Assembly (NCBI RefSeq): GCF_013368755.1
Contig: NC_049561.1
Span: forward strand, 5,580,001 to 5,644,000
Reading direction: 5' to 3'
Origin: Talaromyces rugulosus
Lineage: Eukaryota > Ascomycota > Eurotiomycetes > Eurotiales > Trichocomaceae
DNA length: 64,000 bases
Each line of letters opens with the position of its first letter. Within the stretch, counting starts at the first letter, position 1. Made by a program: the position numbers and the translations under genes. Shown piece by piece: positions 33,587 through 45,447 of this stretch. The notes below the pieces were generated by a model. That model was not told the origin of the DNA. It saw nothing but the letters and a program-made list of their open reading frames with translations, and did no database searches.

Positions 33587-33680
33587 CGTTTTCTTTTCTT
33601 TTTCTTTTCTTTTTCTTTTCTTTTTCTTTTCTTTTTCTTTTCTTTTTCTTTTCTTTTTCTTTTCTTTTCTTTTTTTTTTT
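33587..33680. repeat. Pyrimidine minisatellite, period 11
   Basis: Tandem copies of TTTTCTTTTTC (five plus six T/C unit) ending in a run of T. Located about 150 bp downstream of the MFS stop codon, probably in or just after its 3' untranslated region. Purely pyrimidine on the plus strand, so triplex-prone. Confidence 0.85.
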
Positions 33681-34310
33681 GAATAGGCGAGGCGCATGGT
33701 GGTGTTTATTCTTTCAGCTTGGATTGTAGCGTTATCATTATTATACTTCTTGGATCTGTCTTTTTGCGTCTTTTTTTGCGTTTTGTTAATATACCTTACT
33801 TCGCTATTATGATAGCTTAAAAATGAAAGTTAATTATTCTATGTATTCCATAGCTACGTGTGGATTAACATATCAATTGATCATTTCTGTAAGGCGAAAA
33901 AGACATTTACAGAAAACCACTAGTAATGCTGATGTTTGCACAACCCAGTCTACGAGAACATTTAAAAAGGCAAACTCGTTAAAATCATAGCATCAATTCC
34001 ATCAATAACATCGAACTCGTAAACTTGATCACATAAACATAAAACATAAACATAACCAATGTAACCCAATTTTTTGTACATAAAAAAAAATATACTTGAA
34101 TCACAAGAATAGAAAAAAAGAAAAGGAGCAACAAAACAAGCTGCAGCTATTACACCGCTGTGGTATCATATTCGAAAACAAGAACAACAACACACAAGCA
34201 GAAAGAGCAAAAACATGCAATAAGTTTGGTAAAGCAATTCAATCCGCACACTCGTAGCGTCTCAAAAGTTATTCGTTTTTTTTGGTTTTTTTTTCCTTTT
34301 TTGTTTCAAG
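33681..34310. other. Intergenic, AT-rich
   Basis: 3' flanks of the converging MFS and Cut12-like genes. No coding signal; several A-runs. Confidence 0.55.
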
Positions 34311-36686
34311 TTAGTTACCTCCACGGCCCATGCGTTCAATTGAGCTCATGATACCGCTTCGTCCGGGGGTTGGCATCGCGATGCCGGAGCGGCCACCGCT
34401 GTGTTGCCGAGAGTGAGTACTGCCACCGCCGTTGTACATTCCCAAACGGCTTTTCTTCTCAATGCCTGAGGATGGTGGGCGTAGACCGCTTAGCCCCGTA
34501 CGGCTAATACTGCGTTTGAATAATACAGGTTGCTCGGGTTGGGGAGTCTCAAGGGGCTCGGGCTCGGTGCCGCCCATTAGGTCGATTTCCTTGAGCGGTG
34601 CTTCGTACTGTTGTTCGCTGGGGGTGGAAGAGTGTGTTGAGGAAATCGATGGTTCTCGTGAGGCTGGCATGGATTGCGTCTGCTGCGGTGGTTGTTGTTG
34701 TTGCTGTTGGCCGTGTTGCTGGATAGCGAGCCACTCATCTACAGCAGCAACCAGCTCACCCTTCTCGGCCCGCTCCATCTTGAGTTCAGTATGTAGCTGC
34801 TCATTGTCATTCTTGACGGCGGTGATTTGCTGCTCGAGACCCTTGATTTGGGCACCAAGGACCTTGTTTTCTGCCTCAAGTTCATCGTTGTCGCGTCCCA
34901 GAACGCTCATGTTTGGGTTCACGGGACCAGACATGGTAGTGTCACGCTCTGTCTTGAGACGGTCGATTTCATCGGTGGCTTCACGGTATTTGTTCTCTGC
35001 CTCATGCAGACGCTTCCCCCACCGTGACTCATAGCTCTTCTTCAGAGCAGCAACCTTAGTCTCGTGCTTCCCCTTGTACAAGGTATGAAGCTCGCGCGCA
35101 ACCCTCTCCACAGCTTCCTGTACTTCCTTTGCGGATTGTTCAGCGGTGATCATGCCGGTATTGTCGCCCTCTGCAGAGCGCTCCGAATCGGTTGACGCAG
35201 CTTTCCGAGAAGCATCCAGCTGGCTTTCGAGCTCGACAATTCTTCCTTCCAAATCCTCTCTATGCCTCTCGGCTTCCTCTCCCTTCCGTGTAAGGCGTTC
35301 ACGTTCCCTTTCACCATCGATAATTTCCGATCGAACTTGACGCAGGACAGACTCCATTTCCTTGCCTCGTCGCTCCCACTCTGCCTGTTCTACCTCCAAA
35401 GCCTCTTTTCTGATGGCTTCATTGCGAACCTCTTCAAGCGCTTCTGCGACTCGATGCTCGGCATCTGACACAGCCTGCTTCAAACTTCCAACTTCTGCTT
35501 CCTTGCCACTAAGAGTGGCTTTTAGAGATGATATCTCCGACAAGAAACCGGATTTCAGGGTTTCTAATTCACGAGGCGTGATGGAAGGGACAGACATCGG
35601 TGTTGAAGGAGGCGGAAGGTCGAAATCAAGCAGGTTGTATTTCGAAGGCGAACGCATCGATTCACGAGGCTTTAGCGGTGATCGTCGTCGAGGAGATACC
35701 GAAGCTCGATGGTTCGTTGTCGAGAAGCGTTGGGACACTCGGCGGAAGTAGTTGACAGAGTCTGTGAAATCCAAAAGGTCCGCGTTTTCTCCGTTACCGG
35801 GATCCCCTCGTTTCTGCGGAGTTGGGGAGACATCCATATAATCCATTCCCCTTCTTTTTATTGTATTGGGCGTGGATGGATTTGCGCGGCGGGAATAAGG
35901 AGAGCCATGAACGCTTGCAGACGGATCCATAATATCATTCAGCCTTTTCGTAGGTGAACCTCTAAGCTTCGCGAACAAGGTCATGTCCACATTGGGCACG
36001 GCAGAAAAGGTGCTCAGGCAAGTATCATCCATGAAGTCGTGTTCTGGAACGTTGGTCATGCCGTGGGCTACCGTGCTCATTCCTTCGTTATGTCTCTCGT
36101 CTATCATACTGCTGCCGATCTGAGACCTCTCCGCATGATGATGAATAATGCTCTGGTCATCCATTTCAGGCATTTCATTCGTCACAGTCGTGTGTGATTC
36201 GTGTACCTCATCGGTTTCTTCAAAAATCCTTTCGGAGCTCGCTTCACTATGACGATCACTGTCCGGTCTATCTTCTTCATCCACGTAGACCTCTGGGACA
36301 GCACCTCTTGATGAATTCACACGCGATGGTGATGCTGTCATTGCTTTCAGCCTATCCATATCCACAGTATCATCTCGCGCATCGAATTGGAACGGGGAGC
36401 TGGGTGGGCCGGCGTTGAAATCCTCAGTCATATCGTCCATATTGTCAAGTTGACTGCGGGCAGTAGAGTACTTGGAGTCAAAATATTTATCGTCTGCGTT
36501 TCCGTCGTAGGAAAAGAATGCCCGCTTGGGAGGGCTCGGCGAATCGTTCTCCTTGTCGTAGTCGGTTGCTACGATCTCGTCAATGCCGCGACGACGGACT
36601 GTGGGTGGTGGGACCATGGGAGAGCGTCCGCGAGCATTGCCAGATGCTGGCGATAAGGGAGAGAGTGGCTGTGTCATAATTGACAA
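34311..36686 (-). CDS. Cut12-like spindle pole body protein
   Basis: Intronless, 791 residues. The N-terminal 330 residues are disordered, with several S/T-P sites that CDK-type kinases could use (PSPPKRAFF, SPTPQKRG). A conserved block DDTCLSTFSAVPNVDMTLFAKLRGSP (about residues 218-243; key residues T-C-L-S-T-F-S and D-M-T) and the following DFTDSVNYFRR segment match what I recall of the fungal Cut12/SPB-formation family. About 385-655 is a long coiled coil rich in Glu/Arg/Leu, beginning SGFLSEISSLKATLSGKE. The C-terminus is Ser/Gly-rich and basic. Family knowledge links it to NIMA-kinase control at the spindle pole body. Identity to Cut12 rather than another SPB coiled-coil protein is moderate. 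Confidence 0.7.
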   Translation of the reverse strand: MSIMTQPLSPLSPASGNARGRSPMVPPPTVRRRGIDEIVATDYDKENDSPSPPKRAFFSYDGNADDKYFDSKYSTARSQLDNMDDMTEDFNAGPPSSPFQFDARDDTVDMDRLKAMTASPSRVNSSRGAVPEVYVDEEDRPDSDRHSEASSERIFEETDEVHESHTTVTNEMPEMDDQSIIHHHAERSQIGSSMIDERHNEGMSTVAHGMTNVPEHDFMDDTCLSTFSAVPNVDMTLFAKLRGSPTKRLNDIMDPSASVHGSPYSRRANPSTPNTIKRRGMDYMDVSPTPQKRGDPGNGENADLLDFTDSVNYFRRVSQRFSTTNHRASVSPRRRSPLKPRESMRSPSKYNLLDFDLPPPSTPMSVPSITPRELETLKSGFLSEISSLKATLSGKEAEVGSLKQAVSDAEHRVAEALEEVRNEAIRKEALEVEQAEWERRGKEMESVLRQVRSEIIDGERERERLTRKGEEAERHREDLEGRIVELESQLDASRKAASTDSERSAEGDNTGMITAEQSAKEVQEAVERVARELHTLYKGKHETKVAALKKSYESRWGKRLHEAENKYREATDEIDRLKTERDTTMSGPVNPNMSVLGRDNDELEAENKVLGAQIKGLEQQITAVKNDNEQLHTELKMERAEKGELVAAVDEWLAIQQHGQQQQQQPPQQTQSMPASREPSISSTHSSTPSEQQYEAPLKEIDLMGGTEPEPLETPQPEQPVLFKRSISRTGLSGLRPPSSGIEKKSRLGMYNGGGSTHSRQHSGGRSGIAMPTPGRSGIMSSIERMGRGGN

Positions 36687-37094
36687 AGTGCTTGTGAATG
36701 CAAAAAGCCAAAGCGGTTGCTGTTGTGAGCAAAGTTCTGCATGCTGGAAAGATCATTATTATGATGTCGGCTAGTCGCTGTTGTGCCCGTTGCCCGGTAA
36801 ACAAAGCCAGTCCGGATGCGGAATAGACCCACCCTCACCGCCGAACAAATTGGCCCGAGAACTGACCAATGAAAATACCGAATCCTTGTCACTTAGCAGT
36901 ATTTCAATTTTTTAAACCTAACAATATTTACACCGTTAAATGGATTTTACTATGAAAAGTCTCCAGCCTAGCAACGAGCTTTAGCCTTGCCAGCAAATCA
37001 ATATCTACAAGGTAAGCGTCCACTTTAAAGTGAGTAGAGTTGTATTTGTAAAGAAACAACAACACAACATCTGAATATTTGACAATCTCGCCTC
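36687..37094. other. Intergenic
   Basis: Cut12-like gene upstream region and monooxygenase 3' flank; an ATTGG box lies on the plus strand complement near 36868. No gene seen. Confidence 0.5.
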
Positions 37095-38597
37095 TTATAA
37101 GCTCTCTCCAGGGCGTTGAAGAACTTTCTCAACTTCTTCGTTTATATTATACTCAGCCACCTTTGTGAATTGCTTCGACATGACAGACGGAAACCATCCC
37201 ATGATCCACATGAAGCAATACATGATATACTCCTCAATGACTGACATATCTCGCTTGGAACTCTGCATTTTTCGTGCATGGTCCAGAATCTGTTTCACGT
37301 GTGGTTGTCGCAGAGCAACGTATTTCTTTGCTGCCGCAACAATGGCTTTCTTTTCCGTCATAGTCTGCGTATCCAACGGGGTTTTGTAGGCTTCTTGCAA
37401 CTCATGGGCAAGAAACAGAGTAAAAGCTTCAACGTCTTCAAAGGCTTGAGATGAGCCTTGCCCGGACGTTGTGGGCAATGCATGTGCCGCGTCTCCAACT
37501 AGGACAACGCCATCTCGTTCCCAGGTTGGAATTTCGGGGGCCGTCCACGTAGGATAGATATTCTCAATTTTGATATTTTCCTGGCCGATAATTTCCTGCA
37601 CCACAGGATCTTTCCAGGCCGCATGCCGCTCGCGAAGTTCTTTAGCAACCAAGTCGCGATCGATGTTGCGCGGATCGCGAGGACACTCCTCCATGGCATA
37701 TGTTGACCACCAGCCGAGTTGGTCTCCTGGTTCCGATACATCGTGAACCGATTCACGAGCAGGAGATGATAGAGAGCTCGAAGACGGAAAATACCCAAAA
37801 AATCCGTTGCGCCCAAATACCATATTCATGGAACCTTTGCCAATATGCTGGCGGAGCTCCGGGATAAGGGGTACAAAACCCCCGATTCCTACAAGACCTC
37901 TACAAAAGCGTAAGCCACATCATCTTCTCGAAATCCGATTAGTAATTTCTGGTGTTACTTACTCGTATTGAGGCGGATATACGTCGCCTTTTGTATCTGG
38001 AAAAAGAGCATTTTTAGTTATGCCTTTGAGACCATCTGCCCCAATCACAAGATCTGCTTCGACTGGCGTGCTACCATCGGTAAATCTGATAATGTTTTTT
38101 CCGTCAGGCTTCGCAATAACCTCGTGAATCCGTCTGTTTACAATGACATCATCCGGAACTCGGGTACGAAGACTTCGCCAGAGAAAGTGGCGACTAACTG
38201 CCACAGTATTTGCTGTCTTTTTATCTCCGTCCTTTGTAACAGAAACTGAAGCGTGAGCTGAAATTTGTGCGAGGGTATTTCCGCTCTTGCTTTTAAAGTT
38301 ATACGTCGATATGGCATAGCCGCCTGTGACAATGTCCTCCAGTAGCCCGGGATCCAAGCGCCGAATTACATTGATACCGTTAGGGCCGACACCTAGTCCA
38401 CCGCCAACTATCAATGTCGAAGAGTGGAGATCGGATGATAGCCGTTGTGCAAAAGTGGTATCTTTATTGGTATCGTATGCTTCGTATATGACGTAGGTAT
38501 GGTCTGAAGCTGGCTGTGACGGTCTGGGAAGGTGCTTTTTGAGAAAGAGGTATGCTGAAAGGCCGGAAATTCCGGCACCTATAATCGCAATCTTCAT
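37095..38597 (-). CDS. FAD-dependent monooxygenase (PHBH-like)
   Basis: Two exons, 38597-37963 and 37899-37095, joined in phase 2, giving 479 residues. The N-terminus MKIAIIGAGISGLSAYLFL has the dinucleotide-binding GxGxxG. The aromatic-hydroxylase DG-type motif is in VIGADGLKG, and the second FAD motif GDAAHALPTTSGQGSSQAFED is near residue 360. The start at 38597 was chosen because GxGxxG should lie near the N-terminus; an ATG at 38690 adds 31 residues without family support. The C-terminal region IMYCFMWIMGWFP may be a membrane-associated helix. Substrate unknown; such enzymes hydroxylate aromatic or polyketide/terpenoid intermediates. It is co-directional with the flavin oxidase gene at 39065, 467 bp away. 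Confidence 0.87.
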
Positions 38598-39064
38598 TCT
38601 GGTAATGCAATCAGAACATATTCCGCTGTGTGTGATGGCCCGCTTTGCCTTCTCAAGACCAGTGTTTATATTCGAAGAACTTATTTGCACTAGATTCTTA
38701 TCGTCTGGGATAAAAATTGGTGCCTAATCTTTGAACAAGTTGAAGTTCTAGGCAATATTAACGTCACGTCTCGCGGTTGTCTCGGTAGCTATTGAAAACG
38801 GGGTTTAGGTGCAGCTCGTATTGGGAAAGATTTCCATTGGTCCCTCGCCCGGTGGATCGCCACCAGAGGCGCCCTAGAGCTAGGGTTTCCTAAAACGGAA
38901 AGTATTACTTAGGCATCCACATTATTCCTCGTGTAAAGGTTTATACCATTGATGAAGCTTGTATATGAACTATACGTATGTATAAAGTATGTCAAAGAGA
39001 AAAAAACGAAGAAATTTCAACTTCTAATAGCATGCTACTTCACATATCCATGGACCAATCAGTA
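38598..39064. other. Intergenic between two flavoenzyme genes
   Basis: 467 bp, promoter side of the monooxygenase gene and 3' flank of the oxidase gene. No further gene seen. Confidence 0.5.
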
Positions 39065-41112
39065 TTAAGGCTGCAAAACTATGTTTGTGCCGACGCATCG
39101 GTTGCAAACGAACAGGTTAGTGGGATCGACTCTTCTCTTGATCGATAAAAGACGCTGGTACTTGTCTCCCCAGAATACTTGCTGCCAGTTTGGTTCATAT
39201 CTGACAGCATGTCATTAAACAGTCCCCAAAAGTCTCGGATAAGAGCTGGGAATTAACTCACGGATTTGCTTCGTTGACATAGGTTCCCCCATCTTCTCCC
39301 ACAATATCTGTCAATCGATTACTCAGATGCACTAGCAATTCTCTTTTCTGGTGTTTTTCCGCAGCACTGGCGCTATCTGCCCAATCGACAGAGGCGCTAA
39401 ACACCCCGTGAGATTTCTTCCAAATTTCGTGAACAGCAGTGTTGTCTCGCTCATCATTGTTAGCGTGGCCGACTATGAGTACATTAGTATCCAAGCTAAA
39501 TAGGGACCCAAGAAGAACGATATACTCCAATTAAAACCTCCTCCGTTTTCTAAAATGAATTCAACCAATTCGTCCGTTTTATTTTCGAGAACATCGGCAG
39601 TCAGCAGTCGGGATGCATCCTGTATATTCGTCGCAATATTTGGATCGTGCAGAAAATCGTCAAGATACATATTCCAACTACCTGGAAAACTGGTTATCAG
39701 GGCGCTGACTCCGGGGACATCGGCGAGGCTTTCCAGCGGAGCGAATGTGCGATTGAAATTTTCCACTGTTCCGTTTGGCTGAACGAAAAGCGCCGAGAAG
39801 CCCCCTTCGATGTCTGCATACCCTGTAAACCCTGCCTGAGTTATTTTTGGGATTAATTGGAGGGACTCTTTGGCTACTCGTTTGAATGTATCGTTGCTGG
39901 TAGAGTTGATCTGGACTAGGCCGAAGATAAAGCTTTGAGGGATAGGATGTGTCTTGTATGTCACCGACGTAACCACCTAGATAACATTTAAAGTTAGTTA
40001 ACTGAGCGTTATAGGTTGTTAGAGCTAAGCATACACCCCACGAACTTCCTCCTCCGCCTCGCAAGGCCCAGAAATAATCCGAATCCGTATGATTGTTGAT
40101 TGTACGGTGGGTGCCATCGGCTGAAACGATAGTCATTTCAAGAACATCTAACTCCTTTAGTGTCTAAAATATGAGGTTTGATATGATTGTAAACCTTACT
40201 GTCAGCAGCAAGTCCGTGATAGTGCGCAAATGGTGAGTGGCCGCCGCCGAGGACATATCCACCCGCAGCACCAACTGTCCGAGCAGAACCGCCCACAACA
40301 ATGACGCTTTTTTCAGCAGCTGCTCGATAAACGTCTAGATATATGATTAGAAAAGGGGTTCTTTTTATACGCCAAAATTTTAGGGGATAAACCTAGCCAC
40401 TGTTCTCCGGGCTGAATCGTCACTGCCGGGATACCAGAAGTTCCGACACCTGCACCTTCAGGGACGAAAGACTCGTGCCAATCGATGCCTTTGAGATTGT
40501 GAGTCCATATTGCGAATGAGCCTTTCCCGCTGGAACGTCCAAGGCTGTAGCTTATTAGCAATGGTAGAGAAACAAAGCAATTTTGACGGCCAACGTACTG
40601 ATCATGTCCTGTATTTTTTATCACGAGGTACAAATCCCTTTCCCTGGCAAATTTGACTGAAGCTTGAATATCTTGAACATTGTGCGCATTCACCGAATAG
40701 TATGGGACTTTTCTCAACCTTAGTAAATCCCTTTTATTATCAAAAAGGTACACAAACCTCGTCCTTGGTCGCATGGCTTATCAATATCATCCAAATAGCA
40801 TTGCCCGTACTCTCCCGTTTCCCAAAGCAGAGCAGTATAGGCGCCAGACTGGTTTGTTCGCCAAAAGCTATTGTCCCAGTTTTGCTCCGTGGAATTACAA
40901 GCTTGTATATTATGAAAGGGGCCTTGATGACAGACTGCTGCAGAGGGAAGAGAGCGAATTAGATGGCCGCCGACTGTGGCGTTGAAGGCTTGCCATGAAA
41001 TGTCTTCTGGCCAGCATTCGTCCCCGAACGTGCAACGAGAGGAGACTGCGGTTGGTGCGAAAATTGTCGCAAGAGATAGGAGTGCCAATTGTTTGAGGAT
41101 ATGCATTTTCAC
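39065..41112 (-). CDS. Secreted FAD-linked oxidoreductase, berberine bridge enzyme type
   Basis: Eight exons on the minus strand: 41112-40758, 40707-40599, 40544-40393, 40334-40200, 40147-40035, 39976-39526, 39472-39262 and 39200-39065, giving 553 residues. Signal peptide at about 1-24 (LALLSLATIFAPTAVSS). The FAD_binding_4 domain carries NTGHD ahead of LGRSSGKGSFAIW, IVVGGSARTVGAAGGYVLGGG and the RGGGGSSWG loop. The C-terminal BBE motif is YEPNWQQVFWGDKYQRL with VDPTNLF. His in NTGHD is the candidate covalent flavin attachment residue. Junctions match family spacing, e.g. CDQGR|VPYYSV and SSWG|VVTSVTY. Likely oxidises a small-molecule or sugar-like substrate in the secretory path. Exon 6/7 junction (GTATAT donor) is the least certain. 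Confidence 0.85.
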
Positions 41113-42710
41113 ATGTACTAGGTAGTTGAGTCAGGAATTATCAATTGCACACAAAAGAAGATGCCAGAGATGAATGACAGAATTAAACAAGCCATATTTA
41201 TAGCAATTGATTTAATTTCCTAAATTGGAAATACGAGCTCAAGTTTGAAATTCCATGTTGCCCCTTGATGAAATAATTACTAAATACAAGTGTTTGCTGA
41301 TCTTTCTAGTCGCCTCGTATTCTTTCCATTTGACGCTTTGCCGATTCCGCGATACGAAGTTACCCGATTAGGCAATAAATGAACCATATCTCAACACGGG
41401 ACAATTCATCGAGTTTTAAACTGCCGATGCGAAAAATAATAACATGTATATATTTTGGTTGCTTATCTAATAATTACAATCGATTAATTAACTTATTTAA
41501 TTTTTCAGCTGACGCATTCGTCACCCAACAGTGAATTATTGGTTGAACCACCCAATCAAGCAAACCGGTGATGTCTTAGCTCAGCTCCCAAACCTAGGCA
41601 ACTCAAAAATTTCCTGAAATAGCAAAGATTCCCATCAGATGACAATTTACTCAGCCTCAAATAATTCGCTTAGAGAGTTAAGAATAAAAAACAAAAATAG
41701 GTTGCTTAGATAATAATGAGAAACATGGCGACTCGGTACGTAGTTTAACTCCGATCTCGTGCGGGGAACTTTATAGGGCTGGCAGTTGATCTGAGTCCAT
41801 GTGTTCGGATGCATCGGATATTTGTTGTGAAGCCAAGCCTTGGGAATACGTAAGATTCGTTTGGTACAGTGTTGACATCATTCTCGTATATATGGTTTTT
41901 TTCGACACGAGCGATGCTATCGATAGAAATACAAAGAAACTACAAGCCCTTCTAGGTTCATTACTTCCAAATCGGTGATGTTTCACGATAGTAGAAATGC
42001 AGTCGAATACAGGCTAGTATTATTACGAGTCATTAGAATGAGACAGAGTAGGCTATGAAGCTGAGAGCAAGGCTAAGCCCCGCGCTGAATCAGTCTTAGC
42101 ATGGTCCCAATACTAATTTGACAGCATGATATGACATAGTTTCACCGATATCACCGTTTTCATCGAAAACTCAAAAATAATTTTCAATGTTATTTGGATG
42201 AGAGAACAAAAATAGATGTATTAGAATTTGTTTCTTTGGTTCTATGCAGCCGTTGTAGAATCCAGATGTATTTCCCTGGTTATGCTAAATTTCAAGATAT
42301 TTCCTTGGTTAAGGGTTTTTTCCCAGGTATAATAGAAGCTGAAGCGAGATGAGATATTATCCACGCGCCTTATTTACCACCGATTGGAGGATGTTAACCA
42401 GATCTGCATCCTTCATTGGTCATTATTCGTAGAGAGCTGAGTCCATGACAATGCTTTCCCAAGGCGTGTCTAGAAGACTGAGTTTGCCAAGATGAGATAT
42501 TTCTTGTGGCTAACGCTGTATTCTAAGACATATTCCTTGCTCGCCAGCTCAACATCGTTACTTGAACAGGTATAAAAGAGCCCTTCCTCCTGTGTTCAAT
42601 CCATATCAACATTCTCAACTACAACAACACCAATCAACAAGACAACCAAAGAACCACCTCAATAAAAAGCCCAACTTTTAACAAAAAACTCTCCAAACAT
42701 CTATTCAAAA
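41113..42710. other. Divergent intergenic region, AT-rich
   Basis: 1.6 kb between the flavin oxidase (leftward) and the small secreted protein gene (rightward). No gene seen; a 71-codon minus-strand frame at 41771-41986 looks random. Contains the TATA promoter described separately. Confidence 0.5.
42571..42578 (+). promoter_or_regulatory. TATA box of small secreted protein gene
   Basis: TATAAAAG, 140 bp ahead of the ATG at 42711. It is followed by a CT-rich stretch and a long A/C-rich, G-poor leader (42600-42710), the pattern of highly expressed fungal genes. Confidence 0.6.
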
Positions 42711-43112
42711 ATGAAGTCCTTCATCACCGTTTCTGCTGCTCTCCTGGCCACCTGCGCTACCGCGTTGCCCAACTCCAAGGCCGCTCGCCACGGTCCTCCC
42801 GAGGTCACTTTTGCTCTCAGCAACGACCAGACCGGCCACCATGCCAGTGCCACGGTGCCTGCCAATGGAGACACGTTCATTTTCAGCAGCCTCTTTGGTG
42901 ACAGCGTTCTTGCTTCCGATGGCCAGGTCCTCGCCAGCTCGGGTCAGCTGACTGCTTTCCCTCAGGGAGTCGACTGTGGTCTTGAAAACTACGAGGGCGA
43001 TTGGGTTACCGCTCTTACCCCAGAAAACACTTATGTTGACCTTGACGGAAACCCTGACGTTGCTACCCCTATCGATGTTGCGGGATACACTATTTCATGC
43101 AGTCTGGCCTGA
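42711..43112 (+). CDS. Small secreted protein, 133 aa
   Basis: Intronless. Signal peptide about residues 1-18 (MKSFITVSAALLATCATA, Ala-x-Ala cleavage). The mature part is about 115 residues, probably all-beta, with repeats of short hydrophobic strands, VTFALSNDQTGHHASATVPA and the QVLASSGQLTAFPQ segment. There are two Cys in the mature chain (VDCGL and TISCSL), suited to one disulfide. No GPI signal or known catalytic motif. Similar short secreted proteins are known from Aspergillus and relatives (recalled), without firm function. The strong TATA box and leader suggest high expression under some condition. Strong codon preference (GCC, GTC, CTC-type codons) compared with neighbours also fits this. 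Confidence 0.82.
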   Translation: MKSFITVSAALLATCATALPNSKAARHGPPEVTFALSNDQTGHHASATVPANGDTFIFSSLFGDSVLASDGQVLASSGQLTAFPQGVDCGLENYEGDWVTALTPENTYVDLDGNPDVATPIDVAGYTISCSLA

Positions 43113-45447
43113 TTTTGGACAGTCGATATTTTGATTGATTCTGCCTCTATGTATTAAGCACCCCTGACTACATTCCTTATAATTTGTTTTTGGCTATATA
43201 TATATGCTTATGCGATGGTTACTAATCGACGCTCCTTTTGAGTTTTTGCAAGCGCTGCTTATATTATGCATTTCTGAAATAATTATACAACATTTGAAAA
43301 TCCCTACATAAAGCTCCAGGTTCAGGGTTAATCATATAGTTCACGTAATATGAATTGTATTAATACGAGCTCTTTAAATAAAGATGTTAGAAGTATATTC
43401 TAATAGAATATAATGATTAGACTCGGTTTTAATCGAGTTCCATATGACTAACAGAAGAGGAAACAAAATATAACGAGTAAATGTCATAGCTTTGTAACTC
43501 ATAGCTCTGATACTGAGCCCTAAACCCTAAATTACTATTACCCTGCTTTAGTGTCAAAATATTATAAGACAAGCCGTAAATATATAACCTCTCAGAATAG
43601 TCATTTCAATGTTGGCACAGGGCCACATGGTATCAAAATCAAAGTTGCAATCACCGCCAGGTTTCTCGCGTATGATCACATCGAATTATCATCTTCTAAC
43701 ACTTTCCTTAATTTGCACTCCATTGCAAGCCATTCAGATGTATTACTGTATCCTAAAACTAAGACACCTCGAAACTTTCCCACCCCGTCCTTGACTAAAG
43801 AATGGCCAGCTTTCAAAAAAAAAAAAAAAAAAATTAGTCAAAATCTCCGATAATCGCCAGTTTCCCTCTCTCCCTAAATACGACTTTTTAAATACAAAGC
43901 CAGCTTTTCGTCACAAAAAGCCACATGGACAACTCTCCCCACAAAAAGGGTTCTCAATTTCACTTAGCTACATATGGCATGTGTTGTCCAGACCCAGACC
44001 CATTCACTCCGAAGGACTTGGCCTTGCTGATCTGCAATTCTGACATGTCCTATCTTCATGTTTCTGGGTGCGTACTACTACTAGCTGCAAACTAGGACTC
44101 TGCAGGTTTATTGGCTAACTAACCTTGGGGTTTCATTATTCATCACGGAGTACGGAGTAATTTTGACATGTGATAGCTGACAACTAGGGCTAGTCACGCT
44201 ATCTTACGTCATTTCGAAAAAAAAGTATTTTAGCATGTGAAAATAGTGCCTGTTGTTAACACATGTGAAAGGGGTCCTTTTTTTTCCCCGTCTCGATAAG
44301 GGAAAGATCACCTGATAGACTTCTTCAGTAGTATCAACTAATTAATTATTAGCTGCTGAGTGTCACCGCATACGGGATTGTAGATGTCGGCATCCCGAAT
44401 TACGTATATTTAGCCTAAGGTGTAGCATTGTGATCTAAAAATCTAAGACGATCGATCTACTGAACCATCAATACTTACTATTATTAATATTCTGTTAAAG
44501 TCAAGTTTATTCTGTGTAAAACTTCTAGAAAAGGGGGGATTGGTTCACGCCACCAGCCTCATGTCATGTAAAAAACAAATCTGAAAATTATTTAGACACC
44601 CATCAATCAAAAAAAAAAGAAAAGAAAAGAAAGGAAAACAATACACTACCAGGCAACAAAATCATTGACTATTGTCATAAAAAGTTAAACATTATTATGC
44701 ACTCGCAATCTCGCAACAATAATAATACCCACTTAATCAAAGACTTTCGGCCATCGGGTTTCGGTCCAGCATGTGACAACAATAATGCACAACCCACGAT
44801 GCTAGATTCTCTACCTTCTCGGCAACCCGTAATTAGTTCCCGTTTGGTTGGGTCGGCAGTGAATAATGATGGGGGGGGGGGGTTTAACTGGGTACCATGT
44901 GACTTATGTGGCTTTGATAGGTTAGTAATAATAAAAGTAGGGGCACAACCAAACGGCGTACTCCGTGAGAGGTACGTACATACGGAGGGGTATTGGCCCC
45001 GGATTGACTCAAATCTTATTAGTGAGTGGAGAAGGTAATTGTGGAGGACCTAGATTCAGGGGTTGATGCGTGGCGCTTACGCGGTACCTCCGGATTAAAT
45101 CTTGTGTCGAAGTATCGAAGTGAGGGGAATGGATTAGAGGGGTGAGATACAAGATTAGATAGGTAGTTGCTGATAATGTCATTTTTCAAATATTCATCTC
45201 ATTCAAAAATAATAATATAGCATCCAGTTAACATACATCAAATCCACCAACGCCTTCCAATGCTGTTAGTTGCGTCTAGTCGAAGAAAAAATAAAAAATC
45301 CTGTACTGTTGGACCTAAACTTTTGTATATACCAGGCCCAAAAACCCATTGTAATACAATCTCATAGAAAAGAATTTATAGTGCAAAGAAATGAATAACA
45401 TCATGGTCATCATCATTAGCATCATATCATATATACCCCAGGCGGGC
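43113..45447. other. Gene-poor region with simple repeats
   Basis: 2.3 kb without a convincing gene. Contains an A-run of about 18 at 43817-43834, a G-run of 12 at 44871-44882, an A/G tract at 44608-44640 and the tandem octamer at 44145-44160. Frames at 43551-43853 and 44697-45038 run through simple sequence and were not called. Confidence 0.55.
44145..44160. repeat. Tandem ACGGAGT(A) octamer
   Basis: ACGGAGTACGGAGTAA, two tandem copies of an 8-bp unit that also occurs in inverse orientation at 60911-60929. Confidence 0.6.

Noticed and set aside
41771..41986. 71-codon minus-strand frame with ATG
   Set aside because: No domain, no exon partner, AT-rich random-looking composition within an intergenic region.
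44697..45038. 113-codon plus-strand frame
   Set aside because: Runs through a 12-base G run and simple sequence; residues look random and no splice continuation was found.
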